Shown one piece after another: positions 18,221 through 26,477 of a DNA stretch of 33,985 nt. Source of the DNA: an uncultured Pelagibacteraceae bacterium (lineage in GTDB: Bacteria > Pseudomonadota > Alphaproteobacteria > Pelagibacterales > Pelagibacteraceae). The first letter of the stretch is position 1. The number at the start of each line of letters is the position of its first letter. Where the stretch lies: contig CACHWO010000006.1 of the NCBI GenBank assembly GCA_902583685.1, forward strand, positions 1 to 33,985. Reading direction: 5' to 3'. The notes beneath the pieces were generated by a model. The model was not told the origin of the DNA, searched no databases, and was given only the letters and a program-made list of their open reading frames with translations. Both the position numbers and the translations under genes were made by a program.

Positions 18221-19403
18221 ACCATTATTAATTTATTTATTTATATCATCTATTTTTCTTACATTGCTAGGCTCTATATGGAAAATAATGGCAACTCTTC
18301 AAGGATTAAAGTTAGCAGAAATAAATTTTAATATTAATTTTCTATTAGCCTTATTATTAAGCTGTGTTCTTATATTTATTGGTAAGAAAATAAATCGATT
18401 AATAAAAATTTTAGTCTTTTCTTCTATTTTTACTGTTGTTTATATTTTGATTAATGAAAGTGCTCCAATTTGGTACAATTCTGGAGTTTTTCTAATAAGT
18501 TTATTTTTTACTAGTAAAGTCAAAAATTATGATTTGAATTATCTTAAAGAAGATTTCATTTCTGAAAAAATTATTTTCGATTTTCTTTCTTTGTTTGCGA
18601 TTGTCTTTTTTGCATTTGTAATTTTATTTCCATTTTATTTGATGTTTGTAACAAGTTTTAAAACCCAGGCTGCTTTATTATTTAATCCTTTAGATTTAAG
18701 TATTAATTTTACAAACAATCTTATGGAAGTGTTTAAATCTTATTTTGTAATTTTTAAAACATATAATTTTGGACGATATATTTATACGAGTTCTATAGTT
18801 TCAATAGGAACAGTAATTATTACTTTAATCTTTGCAATACCAGCGGCTTATGCAGTTGCTAGATTAAACTTTTTCGGTAAAACTTTTTTATCTACCTCAA
18901 TATTGGTTATATATATGTTTCCAGCCATTGTTTTGGTTATACCTCTTTATACTATCTTTAGTCAGTTGGGATTAAGAAATTCAGTTGAAGGTCTTTTAAT
19001 TGTTTATACAGCAACAACACTGCCAGTAGCTATTTATATGCTTCAAGGATATTTCAAAAGTATTCCAAAAGAAATTGAAGACGCTGGTCTTATAGATGGC
19101 CAAAATTGGTTTGGTATAATAATTAAAATTATTATTCCATTAAGCTTGCCAGCAATTGCTTCGGTAGCATTATATGTTTTTATGATCGCGTGGAATGAAT
19201 TTTTGTTTTCATTGATGTTCTTGGATAATCCAAAATCATTTACATTATCTAGAGCAATTAATCATTTAACTGGAGATGCTGAAACACCAAGACAATATTT
19301 AATGGCCGGATCTGTTGTTGTGACTTTGCCAATTCTTTTGATTTTTGTTTACTTTGAAAAATATCTTGTAAGTGGATTAACTGCTGGAAGCGTTAAAGGT
19401 TAA
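18210..19403 (+). CDS. ABC permease, MalG/UgpE type, with extended N-terminus (importer 1)
   Basis: Second membrane subunit of importer 1. From the ATG at 18210 the protein is 397 residues, about 110 longer than ordinary MalG-type permeases. The extra N-terminal part has about four hydrophobic segments (roughly 5-24, 43-58, 66-82, 88-101) before the normal first helix (123-146) and VTSFKTQAALL. The core carries the EAA loop IPKEIEDAGLIDGQNWFG. I prefer ATG 18210 over an in-frame TTG at 18195 because GGGAAG lies about 8 bases before it and the family rarely needs the extra residues. It overlaps the upstream permease by 11 bases and the glycosidase by 1. Confidence 0.88.
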   Translation: MRYKPLLIYLFISSIFLTLLGSIWKIMATLQGLKLAEINFNINFLLALLLSCVLIFIGKKINRLIKILVFSSIFTVVYILINESAPIWYNSGVFLISLFFTSKVKNYDLNYLKEDFISEKIIFDFLSLFAIVFFAFVILFPFYLMFVTSFKTQAALLFNPLDLSINFTNNLMEVFKSYFVIFKTYNFGRYIYTSSIVSIGTVIITLIFAIPAAYAVARLNFFGKTFLSTSILVIYMFPAIVLVIPLYTIFSQLGLRNSVEGLLIVYTATTLPVAIYMLQGYFKSIPKEIEDAGLIDGQNWFGIIIKIIIPLSLPAIASVALYVFMIAWNEFLFSLMFLDNPKSFTLSRAINHLTGDAETPRQYLMAGSVVVTLPILLIFVYFEKYLVSGLTAGSVKG

Positions 19404-20662
19404 TGAAAGAAACAATCGAAATTGCAAAAGAAGTTTTAAAAAATAATAGAAGATCTGGTTATACGCTACCTACAAATAATGAATTATATCCTGCGCAGTG
19501 GAATTGGGACTCAGCCTTCATATCATTAGGATATTCATATTTTAATTTGGAGTATGCAATTGTGGAATTAGAAAAACTTTTGTCAGGTCAGTGGGATGAT
19601 GGTATGATACCTCATATCTTGTTTCATGATAATGACGAAAGTTATTTTCCAAATCACAAAACATGGGATTGTGGTAATAAGATACCCTCTTCCGGTATTA
19701 CACAGCCACCAATAATTGCAACAATAATTAAAAAAATTGTTGATCAAAATAAATTAAATCAAAGTCAGTTAAAAAGAGTAGAAATTATAATAAAAAAATT
19801 AAAAAAATATTTAAACTGGTTTTTTAATTACAGGGATACAAATAAAATAGGTCTTGTTTCTATTATCCATCCTTGGGAAAGCGGACTTGATAACTCTCCT
19901 ATTTGGGATTCATCGTTAGATAAAGTTAAAATTGAGGAAAATTTAAAGTACGAAAGAAGAGATCTTAATGTTTCAAGGAGTTCAAATAGACCTCTTAAAA
20001 AAGATTATGATGGTTATATAACTCTATTAAATCAATTTAAAAAAGACAAATATAATCCAAGTAAAATTGTAAATGATTCAATGTTTAATGTGATTGATAT
20101 TGGTTTTAATTCAATACTAATTAGAGCCACAAAAGATCTTATTGAGGTAGCAAAAAAGTTTAATTTAGATTTTAATGATCTTAAGAATAAAATATCACAG
20201 TCAGAAGAAAGTTTAGTAAAATTTTACAAAGATGAAGAACAGAGTTTTTTTTCTTATGACTTTAAGAACCACAATTTAATTAAAGTAGATGCAATTTCTA
20301 ATTATTTCGTATTGTTTGCCAACCTTCAAAATGAAGAAATAAATAATAAAATTATTAACAGACTTAAAGAGTACAATTCACAGAAAGAATATTTTTTTAC
20401 AACAGTTAATCCTAAAGACAAAACTTTTGAAGAAACAAGATATTGGAGGGGTCCAGTTTGGATAAATACTAATTGGATAATTTATCAAGGTTTGCTTGAT
20501 AAAGATAAAAACTTTTCTAACTTAATTAAAAATAAGACTTTGGAATTATTGGAAAATAAAAAATTTCATGAATATTATAATTACAAAACTGGTGACTCCT
20601 TAGGGGCTAATAACTTTTCTTGGTCGGCAGCTTTGTATTTAGATTTTAAACTTAATAATTAA
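19403..20662 (+). CDS. GH63-like glycoside hydrolase (mannosylglycerate hydrolase-type)
   Basis: A 419-residue (alpha/alpha)6-barrel glycosidase with no signal peptide, so cytoplasmic. Recognisable GH63/trehalase-like motifs are YPAQWNWDSAF (29-39), SSGITQPP (96-103), HPWESGLDNSPIWD (156-169, with Asp163 the candidate acid), RYWRGPVWINTNWIIYQG and, at the end, FHEYYNYKTGD with Glu390 the candidate base. Short bacterial members of this group hydrolyse mannosylglycerate or glucosylglycerate; others cleave alpha-glucosides. The start overlaps the permease stop by one base (TAATG), so the enzyme is translated with the importer and probably cleaves the imported solute. Its stop overlaps the convergent kinase stop by 4 bases. 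Confidence 0.82.
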   Translation: MKETIEIAKEVLKNNRRSGYTLPTNNELYPAQWNWDSAFISLGYSYFNLEYAIVELEKLLSGQWDDGMIPHILFHDNDESYFPNHKTWDCGNKIPSSGITQPPIIATIIKKIVDQNKLNQSQLKRVEIIIKKLKKYLNWFFNYRDTNKIGLVSIIHPWESGLDNSPIWDSSLDKVKIEENLKYERRDLNVSRSSNRPLKKDYDGYITLLNQFKKDKYNPSKIVNDSMFNVIDIGFNSILIRATKDLIEVAKKFNLDFNDLKNKISQSEESLVKFYKDEEQSFFSYDFKNHNLIKVDAISNYFVLFANLQNEEINNKIINRLKEYNSQKEYFFTTVNPKDKTFEETRYWRGPVWINTNWIIYQGLLDKDKNFSNLIKNKTLELLENKKFHEYYNYKTGDSLGANNFSWSAALYLDFKLNN

Positions 20663-21564
20663 ATTAGATTTTGTCTTCCTAGTAATGCAGCTCCTCTTAC
20701 GCCGCTTGCGTCACCATAAATTGGTTTAAGAAAAACAGTTTTAAGGCTTTTTTCATTTAGTAATTTTGCAGACATACTTTTAAGTTCATCTAAGAAATCA
20801 ATTTCATTTGATACGCCACCACCAAAAACTATGGCGTCCGGGTCAATTGTGGTAATAATTATTACTAAACTTCTTGCTAGGTTTTTTTTATAGCTGTTAA
20901 TGAAGTTTGCTGCATCAGTATCTTTATCTCTATATTTGCTAAATATTTCTTTTGCGGTATATTTTTTTTTAAATAAAGTATTAAAATTTTTTTCAATTGA
21001 TTTTCCAGATAGGTGTCCTTCTATTCTCTGCGAAAAATCAAATTTTCCATTATTATCTATGTTGGATTTAATTTCTTTCAATGGCATTTGATTTAAGCTC
21101 CATTCGCCACCTAGACCGTTTGCTCCTGAGACAATTTTTTTATTAATTACTAAACCACCACCGCAACCAGAGCCTAAAATAATCCCAAATACACTATTGT
21201 AGTGCCTTGCTGCTCCATCTAATGCTTCTGACAAACTAAAACAATTTGCGTCGTTCTCAGAAAATACATCGTTATCAATTTTTTTCTTTAATTCTGTTAT
21301 CAAACTTTTATCATTTAACCATATCGAATTATGTGCATTTTTTATTAACCCAGATGTACTATCAAGATTACCTGGATGACAAATACCAACTACAAATTTT
21401 GAATTATATTTTTTTTGAAGTTTTTCAATAATATCTGTTATAACGATAATTGTTTTTCCAAAATCTTTTGGTGTTTCGGATCTGTTTCTTTCTAATTCCT
21501 TATTATTATTGTCTAATAAAACATATTCTATTTTAGTAGCACCAAGGTCTATTCCAATTTGCAT
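20659..21564 (-). CDS. ROK-family sugar kinase lacking the zinc motif
   Basis: A 301-residue sugar kinase: phosphate-1 loop [18 protein letters not shown], catalytic Asp105 in SENDANCFSLSEA, and ILGSGCGGGLVINKKIVSGA. The family zinc site (GEWGHN... then CxCGxxGCxE) is missing: His is replaced by Leu157 in GEWSLNQMP and the cysteine segment is replaced by FDFSQRIEGHLSG (174-186). It is the last gene of importer 2's operon, overlapping the ATPase by one base, the same order as frcBCAK of Sinorhizobium. It likely phosphorylates the imported monosaccharide or one released by the adjacent glycosidase. Confidence 0.88.
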   Translation of the reverse strand: MQIGIDLGATKIEYVLLDNNNKELERNRSETPKDFGKTIIVITDIIEKLQKKYNSKFVVGICHPGNLDSTSGLIKNAHNSIWLNDKSLITELKKKIDNDVFSENDANCFSLSEALDGAARHYNSVFGIILGSGCGGGLVINKKIVSGANGLGGEWSLNQMPLKEIKSNIDNNGKFDFSQRIEGHLSGKSIEKNFNTLFKKKYTAKEIFSKYRDKDTDAANFINSYKKNLARSLVIIITTIDPDAIVFGGGVSNEIDFLDELKSMSAKLLNEKSLKTVFLKPIYGDASGVRGAALLGRQNLI

Positions 21565-22358
21565 TAATTTTTATTAGTTCTGTCAATTTCTTTGAGTTCT
21601 ACCTCAAGCTTATCGAGCTCTTCGCCACCTGCCATCATACCTAATAGTTTTTCTCTCGAAAGATCCTTTTTGTCGAAAGTACCCATGCTTTTACCTCTAT
21701 TTAAAATTGTAAAACTATTTCCTACTGGATATGCATGATGAACGTTATGTGTAATTAATATAACCCCTAAACCAGAGGCAGCTGCTTTTACAATATATTT
21801 TAAAACTACAGATGCTTGATGAACACCAAGCGCAGAAGTTGGTTCATCTAGAATTAAAACTTTTGCACCAAAGTAAATTGCTCTAGATATTGCCAAACAT
21901 TGTCTTTCTCCGCCTGACATTGTCCCGACAGCCTGAGATGGATCTCTGACATCAATTCCTATTTGGCCCATTCTTTCTGAAGCAATACTATTAGCTTTAT
22001 TAACATCAAAAGTTTTAAAAGGACCAAATCCTTTCATTGGTTCTCTGCCCATAAAAAAATTTCTAGTCACACTCATCAAAGATACAAGAGCTAAATCTTG
22101 ATAAACCGTTGCTATACCCAAGTCTAAAGCATCTCGTGGCGAGTCAAATACCGTTTGTTTTCCATCAACTATAATTTCTCCCTCATCAGGCTTGTGAACG
22201 CCTGATAATGTTTTTATTAATGTTGACTTGCCCGCACCATTATCTCCAAGTAAACACATGATTTGACCCTTTTTAATATGCATAGTTACATCTTTTAAAG
22301 CTATAACAGACCCAAAGAATTTACTTATATTATTAAATTCAACTAAATTATTTGACAT
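21564..22358 (-). CDS. ABC transporter ATP-binding protein, FrcA/ribose type (importer 2)
   Basis: Energises a CUT2 monosaccharide/polyol importer. The 264-residue protein is a single ATPase domain, unlike the duplicated RbsA/MglA: Walker [10 protein letters not shown] (38-46), Q-loop [20 protein letters not shown], signature [15 protein letters not shown] and Walker [13 protein letters not shown]. Single-domain subunits are typical of the FrcA group. Overlaps by one base with both the permease upstream and the ROK kinase downstream, so stoichiometry is likely set by translational coupling. Confidence 0.93.
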   Translation of the reverse strand: MSNNLVEFNNISKFFGSVIALKDVTMHIKKGQIMCLLGDNGAGKSTLIKTLSGVHKPDEGEIIVDGKQTVFDSPRDALDLGIATVYQDLALVSLMSVTRNFFMGREPMKGFGPFKTFDVNKANSIASERMGQIGIDVRDPSQAVGTMSGGERQCLAISRAIYFGAKVLILDEPTSALGVHQASVVLKYIVKAAASGLGVILITHNVHHAYPVGNSFTILNRGKSMGTFDKKDLSREKLLGMMAGGEELDKLEVELKEIDRTNKN

Positions 22359-23476
22359 TATTTGTTCTCAGTAACTCTTCTTCTAATAAAATTATTAAAA
22401 ATAACAGCAATCAGCATCATTGCTCCTAAAAAAACTTTAAACCAATCAGTATCTACATCTGTATAATAAATTCCCATTGAAACTGTTCCAAATATTAAGG
22501 CACCGAAAGCTGCTCCAATAGCAGAACCATAACCACCGGTTAGTAAGCATCCCCCAACAACAGCAGCAACAATTGCTTCTAATTCTTTTAAAAAACCTCT
22601 CATTGTATCAGCTGATCCAGCATCTAATACTTGAACACAAGCATAAATAGTTGCTGCCACCGCAGTACCAATGAATAAACTAATTTTTACTCTTCCAACT
22701 GGTACACCGACGTTTCTAGCGCCTAGCTTATCTCCACCAGATGCAAATATCCAGTTACCATATCTTGTTTTCATTAATAACCATGTTGCAAAAATTGTCA
22801 TTCCAACCCACCACAAAACAGATGCGGGAATACCGGTAGCTAATGGTGTTCCGTCTTGTCTTAACGCTATTAGACCTAAAGAACCCAGCCATGTAAAGAC
22901 TCCTTTGAATGCGTCTGCAGAAAAAATCCATGCAATTGGATCATTTTCAATCAGCACTCTTAAACCGGGAACCTGTGTTCTACCTGTAATTAATCTTGTT
23001 AAAGCTAAAGTTGCTCCTCGTAAAATAAATAACATTGCAAGTGTTACAATAAAGGACGGTAAACCTGTTCTGACAACTAGTATACCATTTGCATATCCAA
23101 CAAGAACAGCCATAGAGAAAGCAAATAGAATACTCGACCACAATGGCCAGCCCCAATAAATTGCCGGTATAGCTATGCATATACCAGCAAAACCAATCAT
23201 AGATCCAACAGATAAATCAAATTCTCCACCTATCATTAAAAGTGCTGCAGCAATAGCAATTATTCCAAGATTAGCTGAGACTTCTAAAAAATTAATCGTT
23301 CCATATGCACTAAACATTCCAGTATCGCCAGCAACGATACCAAAAAAAATAAATACAAGAATTGATCCACCTAATGCGCCGAGTTCAGGTCTATTTAATA
23401 AAACTTTTAAATTTGAAACCTTACGTAATCTTTCATCTTTAGATTTATTTTGAATACTTTTTGACTTGACTGACAT
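22358..23476 (-). CDS. ABC permease, FrcC/ribose-type (importer 2)
   Basis: A 372-residue inner-membrane permease of the BPD_transp_2 family. Recognisable are [14 protein letters not shown] (the segment after helix 2), [38 protein letters not shown] with the coupling helix, and [19 protein letters not shown] near the C-terminus. About ten hydrophobic segments fit the family. The N-terminal 30 residues are hydrophilic and lysine-rich, so cytoplasmic. It is separated from the binding-protein gene by a strong hairpin and overlaps the ATPase gene by one base. Confidence 0.92.
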   Translation of the reverse strand: MSVKSKSIQNKSKDERLRKVSNLKVLLNRPELGALGGSILVFIFFGIVAGDTGMFSAYGTINFLEVSANLGIIAIAAALLMIGGEFDLSVGSMIGFAGICIAIPAIYWGWPLWSSILFAFSMAVLVGYANGILVVRTGLPSFIVTLAMLFILRGATLALTRLITGRTQVPGLRVLIENDPIAWIFSADAFKGVFTWLGSLGLIALRQDGTPLATGIPASVLWWVGMTIFATWLLMKTRYGNWIFASGGDKLGARNVGVPVGRVKISLFIGTAVAATIYACVQVLDAGSADTMRGFLKELEAIVAAVVGGCLLTGGYGSAIGAAFGALIFGTVSMGIYYTDVDTDWFKVFLGAMMLIAVIFNNFIRRRVTENK

Positions 23477-23496
23477 ATTAATTTATTTTTGTTAAA

Positions 23497-23528
23497 AAAA
23501 AGGCCTGGCTTTTAAACCAGGCCTTTTT
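23497..23528 (-). terminator. intrinsic-terminator-like hairpin between binding-protein and permease genes of importer 2
   Basis: A perfect 12-base stem, AAAAAGGCCTGG (23497-23508) against CCAGGCCTTTTT (23517-23528), with an 8-base loop. On the minus strand the right arm runs into eight T. It lies between the binding-protein stop (23538) and the permease start (23476). It probably ends most transcripts after the binding-protein gene and lets a fraction continue. Confidence 0.88.
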
Positions 23529-23537
23529 AAATTATTT

Positions 23538-24458
23538 TTATCTATAACCTTGTGCTGCCCACTTAATTACTTTGCTAGCATTTTGCGGTGTAACGAAACC
23601 AGGTCCCGTCATAACAACGCCAGCTGGCATTGTTCCCCATCTCATATACTGAGCAAATATAGCTATAGGCAAATATCCTTGAAGATATTGTTGTTGGTCA
23701 ATTAAGAACTCAACTTCACCAGCTGCAGCAGCTTTAAGCATTCCTGGTGACATATCAAATGTTCCAAGTTTAATGCTTCCAGTTTTACCAGCAGATTTGA
23801 TTGCTTTTAGAGCCGCTTCTCCAGACAGTCCCGCACCTAAAGTTAGAATAGTATCTACTCCACCTAGTTTTGCAGCAACAGCTTTTTGAATTTCAGTTGG
23901 GTCATTTGATGTACCAAGTATTTCTACTGGACCGCCAAAGCCTTTTTTGAAACCAGCGCATCTTCTATCAAGTGCTACGTTACCAACTTCATGGTTAACA
24001 CACAGTGCTTTTTTTCCACCAGCTGCCTTCATTTTTTGACCGCCACCTACACCTGCTTCAAACTCAGTTTGTCCAACGTGAGCGCTAATACCTAGTTTAG
24101 CGAAGTCATCTGAACCAGAGTTCATTGATACTACTGGTATACCAGCAGCAATCGCAGCTTTAACAGATTTTCCTAAAGCCGCAGCGTCAGGTAAAGTGAT
24201 CACAATACCTTTTGGTTTTTGTGAAACAGCGTTATCAATTAATTTAGCCATTTCAACCATATCGAATGTGCCAGGAGCTGTGTACTTACATTTAATTTTC
24301 ATATCCTTGCAAGCAGAGTCAACTCCGTTTTTAGCAACCGACCAAAATGGATCGTTAGCTTGACCATGTGAAACAACGATTACATCGATTGCAAAAGATG
24401 CAACTGACATCGCCATCCACGAAAGGAAAGCCACTAATGTTAAATATATTTTTCTCAT
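23538..24458 (-). CDS. periplasmic sugar/polyol-binding protein, FrcB/ribose type (importer 2)
   Basis: A 306-residue type I periplasmic binding protein. The signal peptide MRKIYLTLVAFLSWMAMSVA continues SFA, with cleavage likely after that Ala (residue 23). The mature part starts IDVIVVSHGQANDPFWSVAK, with the aromatic FW that stacks on the sugar ring, followed by GIVITLPDAAALGKSV, VVSMNSGSDDF and FDMSPGMLKAAA. Relatives bind fructose, ribose or myo-inositol. Because iolG lies 106 bases upstream on the same strand and iolE is next, inositol is a good candidate; the frcBCAK-like gene order argues for fructose-like sugars. A GAGGG ribosome site precedes the ATG. Confidence 0.9.
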   Translation of the reverse strand: MRKIYLTLVAFLSWMAMSVASFAIDVIVVSHGQANDPFWSVAKNGVDSACKDMKIKCKYTAPGTFDMVEMAKLIDNAVSQKPKGIVITLPDAAALGKSVKAAIAAGIPVVSMNSGSDDFAKLGISAHVGQTEFEAGVGGGQKMKAAGGKKALCVNHEVGNVALDRRCAGFKKGFGGPVEILGTSNDPTEIQKAVAAKLGGVDTILTLGAGLSGEAALKAIKSAGKTGSIKLGTFDMSPGMLKAAAAGEVEFLIDQQQYLQGYLPIAIFAQYMRWGTMPAGVVMTGPGFVTPQNASKVIKWAAQGYR

Positions 24459-24462
24459 TTTT

Positions 24463-24467
24463 CCCTC
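24463..24467 (-). promoter_or_regulatory. ribosome binding site of importer 2 binding protein
   Basis: GAGGG on the minus strand, 4 to 8 bases before the ATG at 24458. As with importer 1, the binding-protein gene has one of the few clear Shine-Dalgarno sites in the window. The 106-base gap 24459-24564 probably also holds its own promoter, but I could not place boxes with confidence. Confidence 0.65.
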
Positions 24468-24564
24468 GTTATATTGTTATTTTTAATATTTTTATTAAAG
24501 CAAAAAAGAGATTAAAAGAAAAGGTAAGGATTTTTTATTTCAACCTTGGGTTTAAAAATTATTA

Positions 24565-25512
24565 TTAGATAGTAACAACTTTTTTTAATTTTAATGATTT
24601 AAATGCTGCATTAGCTATACAAAGTGATTTCTCGCCATCATCGAAAGTAGATCTTGGTTTTTTGTTTTTTGTTACAAGATTATATAGATCGTTCAATTGA
24701 AGTTTGTAAGCGATTTTATATCTATCTATAAAAAAATTATATTTCCGCTTATTGTCTGATATTAGCATTCCTTTATTACCAAATATTTCTACTCTTTGAT
24801 CGTATCCAAATTTACAGTGTCGAGAATTGTTAATAACTATGATTACGCCTTTTCTAGATTTTAAAATACATGAAGTAATTTCATAATCTTTAATTTTTTT
24901 AAATCTTGAGTCTGACAAATTGGTTGCGGATGCAAAAATTTCCTTAATTGGATCTTTGCCAAGGTAAAATCTGGCTAAGTCAAAGTCATGAATTGTCATA
25001 TCTCTAAATATTCCACCTGAATTTTTTAAATAATTAAAGGAAGGAGGAGCTGGGTCTCGGCTTGTAATAATTATTTTTTCCAAATTACCGATTTTTCCAG
25101 ACAAAAGAGATTTTTTTAGATGATAATGTCCTGGATCATAACGCCGATTAAAACCCAATTGTATTTTAGGTTTAAACCTTTTAATTTTTTTTCTACATTT
25201 TACTACTCTTTGAATACTAAGATCTAAGGGTTTTTCACAAAAGATTGTTTTTTTGTATTTTGCAGCTAATGAAATTAAAGGTATATGTGTCGAAGTTGTA
25301 GATGAAATAAAAATTACTTTTATATTTTTGTCTTTGAATGCAATATCTGGATTTTTAATATAGGTAGATTTGAGTTTTTTTGCAGCTCTTATAGATAGTT
25401 TTTTATTAATATCGAATACATACTTAAGATTAAATTTTTTATTTATCTTTAAGTTTTGAGCATGCATTATACCAATTCTTCCAAGACCAAATAATGCAAC
25501 ATTAATTTTCAT
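24565..25512 (-). CDS. iolG: myo-inositol 2-dehydrogenase IolG
   Basis: Oxidises myo-inositol to scyllo-inosose with NAD+. The 315-residue Gfo/Idh protein has the Rossmann motif VALFGLGRIGIMHAQN (5-20), catalytic Lys94 in FCEKPLDLS, QLGFNRRYDPGHY and the pair Asp171/His175 in GGIFRDMTIHDFDLARF, matching the Lys-Asp-His set known from Bacillus IolG. Length is slightly short of the usual 330-345. It is divergent from iolE with a 63-base gap and lies upstream of the importer 2 binding-protein gene on the same strand. Related inositol-isomer dehydrogenases cannot be excluded. Confidence 0.85.
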   Translation of the reverse strand: MKINVALFGLGRIGIMHAQNLKINKKFNLKYVFDINKKLSIRAAKKLKSTYIKNPDIAFKDKNIKVIFISSTTSTHIPLISLAAKYKKTIFCEKPLDLSIQRVVKCRKKIKRFKPKIQLGFNRRYDPGHYHLKKSLLSGKIGNLEKIIITSRDPAPPSFNYLKNSGGIFRDMTIHDFDLARFYLGKDPIKEIFASATNLSDSRFKKIKDYEITSCILKSRKGVIIVINNSRHCKFGYDQRVEIFGNKGMLISDNKRKYNFFIDRYKIAYKLQLNDLYNLVTKNKKPRSTFDDGEKSLCIANAAFKSLKLKKVVTI

Positions 25513-25575
25513 TTTATAAATTTTTTATTGTTTTTATTATTGATATCTAGCATTATCCTAACAAATATAAATAAA

Positions 25576-26475
25576 ATGTCAGTAAAATTAGGAATAGCAC
25601 CAATAGCCTGGAGTAATGATGATATGCCAGAACTTGGAGGTGAAACATCTCTTGAAACTTGTTTGTCTGAAGCAAGACAGGCAGGGTTTACTGGTGTAGA
25701 GTCGGGAGGTAAATTCCCAAAAACATCAAATGAATTAATTCCAATATTAAATAAATTTGATATTAAATTATGTTCCGGCTGGTATGGAGCAAATTTATTA
25801 AAACGAACAGTTAAAGAAGAAATGGAAAATATAAGAGGTCAATTAAATTTATTTAAAGACTGTAAAGCTCCATGTATAGTTTTTGCTGAAGTAACCGACT
25901 CAATTCAGGGAGACGAAAATAAGCCATTATCTAAAAGACCAATTTTAGACAATGATACTTGGATTTCTTATTGCAAAAAAATTAATGAAGTTGGAAAAAG
26001 GCTTGAAGATGAGGAAATGCCTTTAGCTTACCATCATCATATGGGTACTGTTATACAGTCCGAAGAAGACACGATTAGACTAATGCAAGAAACCAGTGAC
26101 TCAGTTAAACTTACAATTGACACCGGGCATATGTTGTTTGCAGGTGGAGATTATTTAAAAATAATAAAAAATTTTAAAGAAAAAATCGCTCACGTGCATT
26201 GCAAAGATATGAGAGAAAGTGTTTTAAAAAAATCTTTGTCTAAAAATTTAAGTTTTCGACATGCGTTTCTTGAAGGCGCTTTTACTGTTCCAGGTGATGG
26301 TTGTATAGATTATAAGCCTATTTTAGATCAACTTAAAAAAAATGATTATAATAGTTGGTTAGTTGTTGAAGCTGAACAAGACCCAAAAAAAGCTAACCCG
26401 TTTGAGTATGCAAAAAAAGGTTATTCTTATTTAAAAAAAACGGCAATAAAAGCGGGATTTGAAATTGTTAAATGA
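25576..26475 (+). CDS. iolE: myo-inosose-2 dehydratase IolE
   Basis: Dehydrates scyllo-inosose to the trihydroxycyclohexane-dione that IolD cleaves. The 299-residue TIM-barrel protein matches IolE along its length: LGIAPIAWSNDDMPELGG, CSGWYGANLLKR, LAYHHHMGTVIQ, LTIDTGHMLFAGGDYL, IAHVHCKDMR, FTVPGDGCIDY and VVEAEQDP. The histidine and acidic residues are the divalent-metal ligands of the family. I chose ATG 25576 (MSVKLGIAP). The frame is open to 25528, but the extra 16 codons lie in the divergent promoter gap and would add a hydrophobic leader foreign to this cytoplasmic enzyme. Ends 2 bases from the convergent small membrane protein gene. Confidence 0.93.
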   Translation: MSVKLGIAPIAWSNDDMPELGGETSLETCLSEARQAGFTGVESGGKFPKTSNELIPILNKFDIKLCSGWYGANLLKRTVKEEMENIRGQLNLFKDCKAPCIVFAEVTDSIQGDENKPLSKRPILDNDTWISYCKKINEVGKRLEDEEMPLAYHHHMGTVIQSEEDTIRLMQETSDSVKLTIDTGHMLFAGGDYLKIIKNFKEKIAHVHCKDMRESVLKKSLSKNLSFRHAFLEGAFTVPGDGCIDYKPILDQLKKNDYNSWLVVEAEQDPKKANPFEYAKKGYSYLKKTAIKAGFEIVK

Positions 26476-26477
26476 GT

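Noticed and set aside
22671-23159. 162-codon plus-strand open frame opposite the FrcC-like permease
   Set aside because: Same reason: the minus strand is a well-conserved permease and the antisense product is unrecognisable.
25528-25575. Upstream start for iolE giving a hydrophobic leader MFLLLISSIIL
   Set aside because: The codons lie in the 63-base divergent promoter gap, and IolE enzymes are cytoplasmic and begin at MSVKLGIAP-like sequence.
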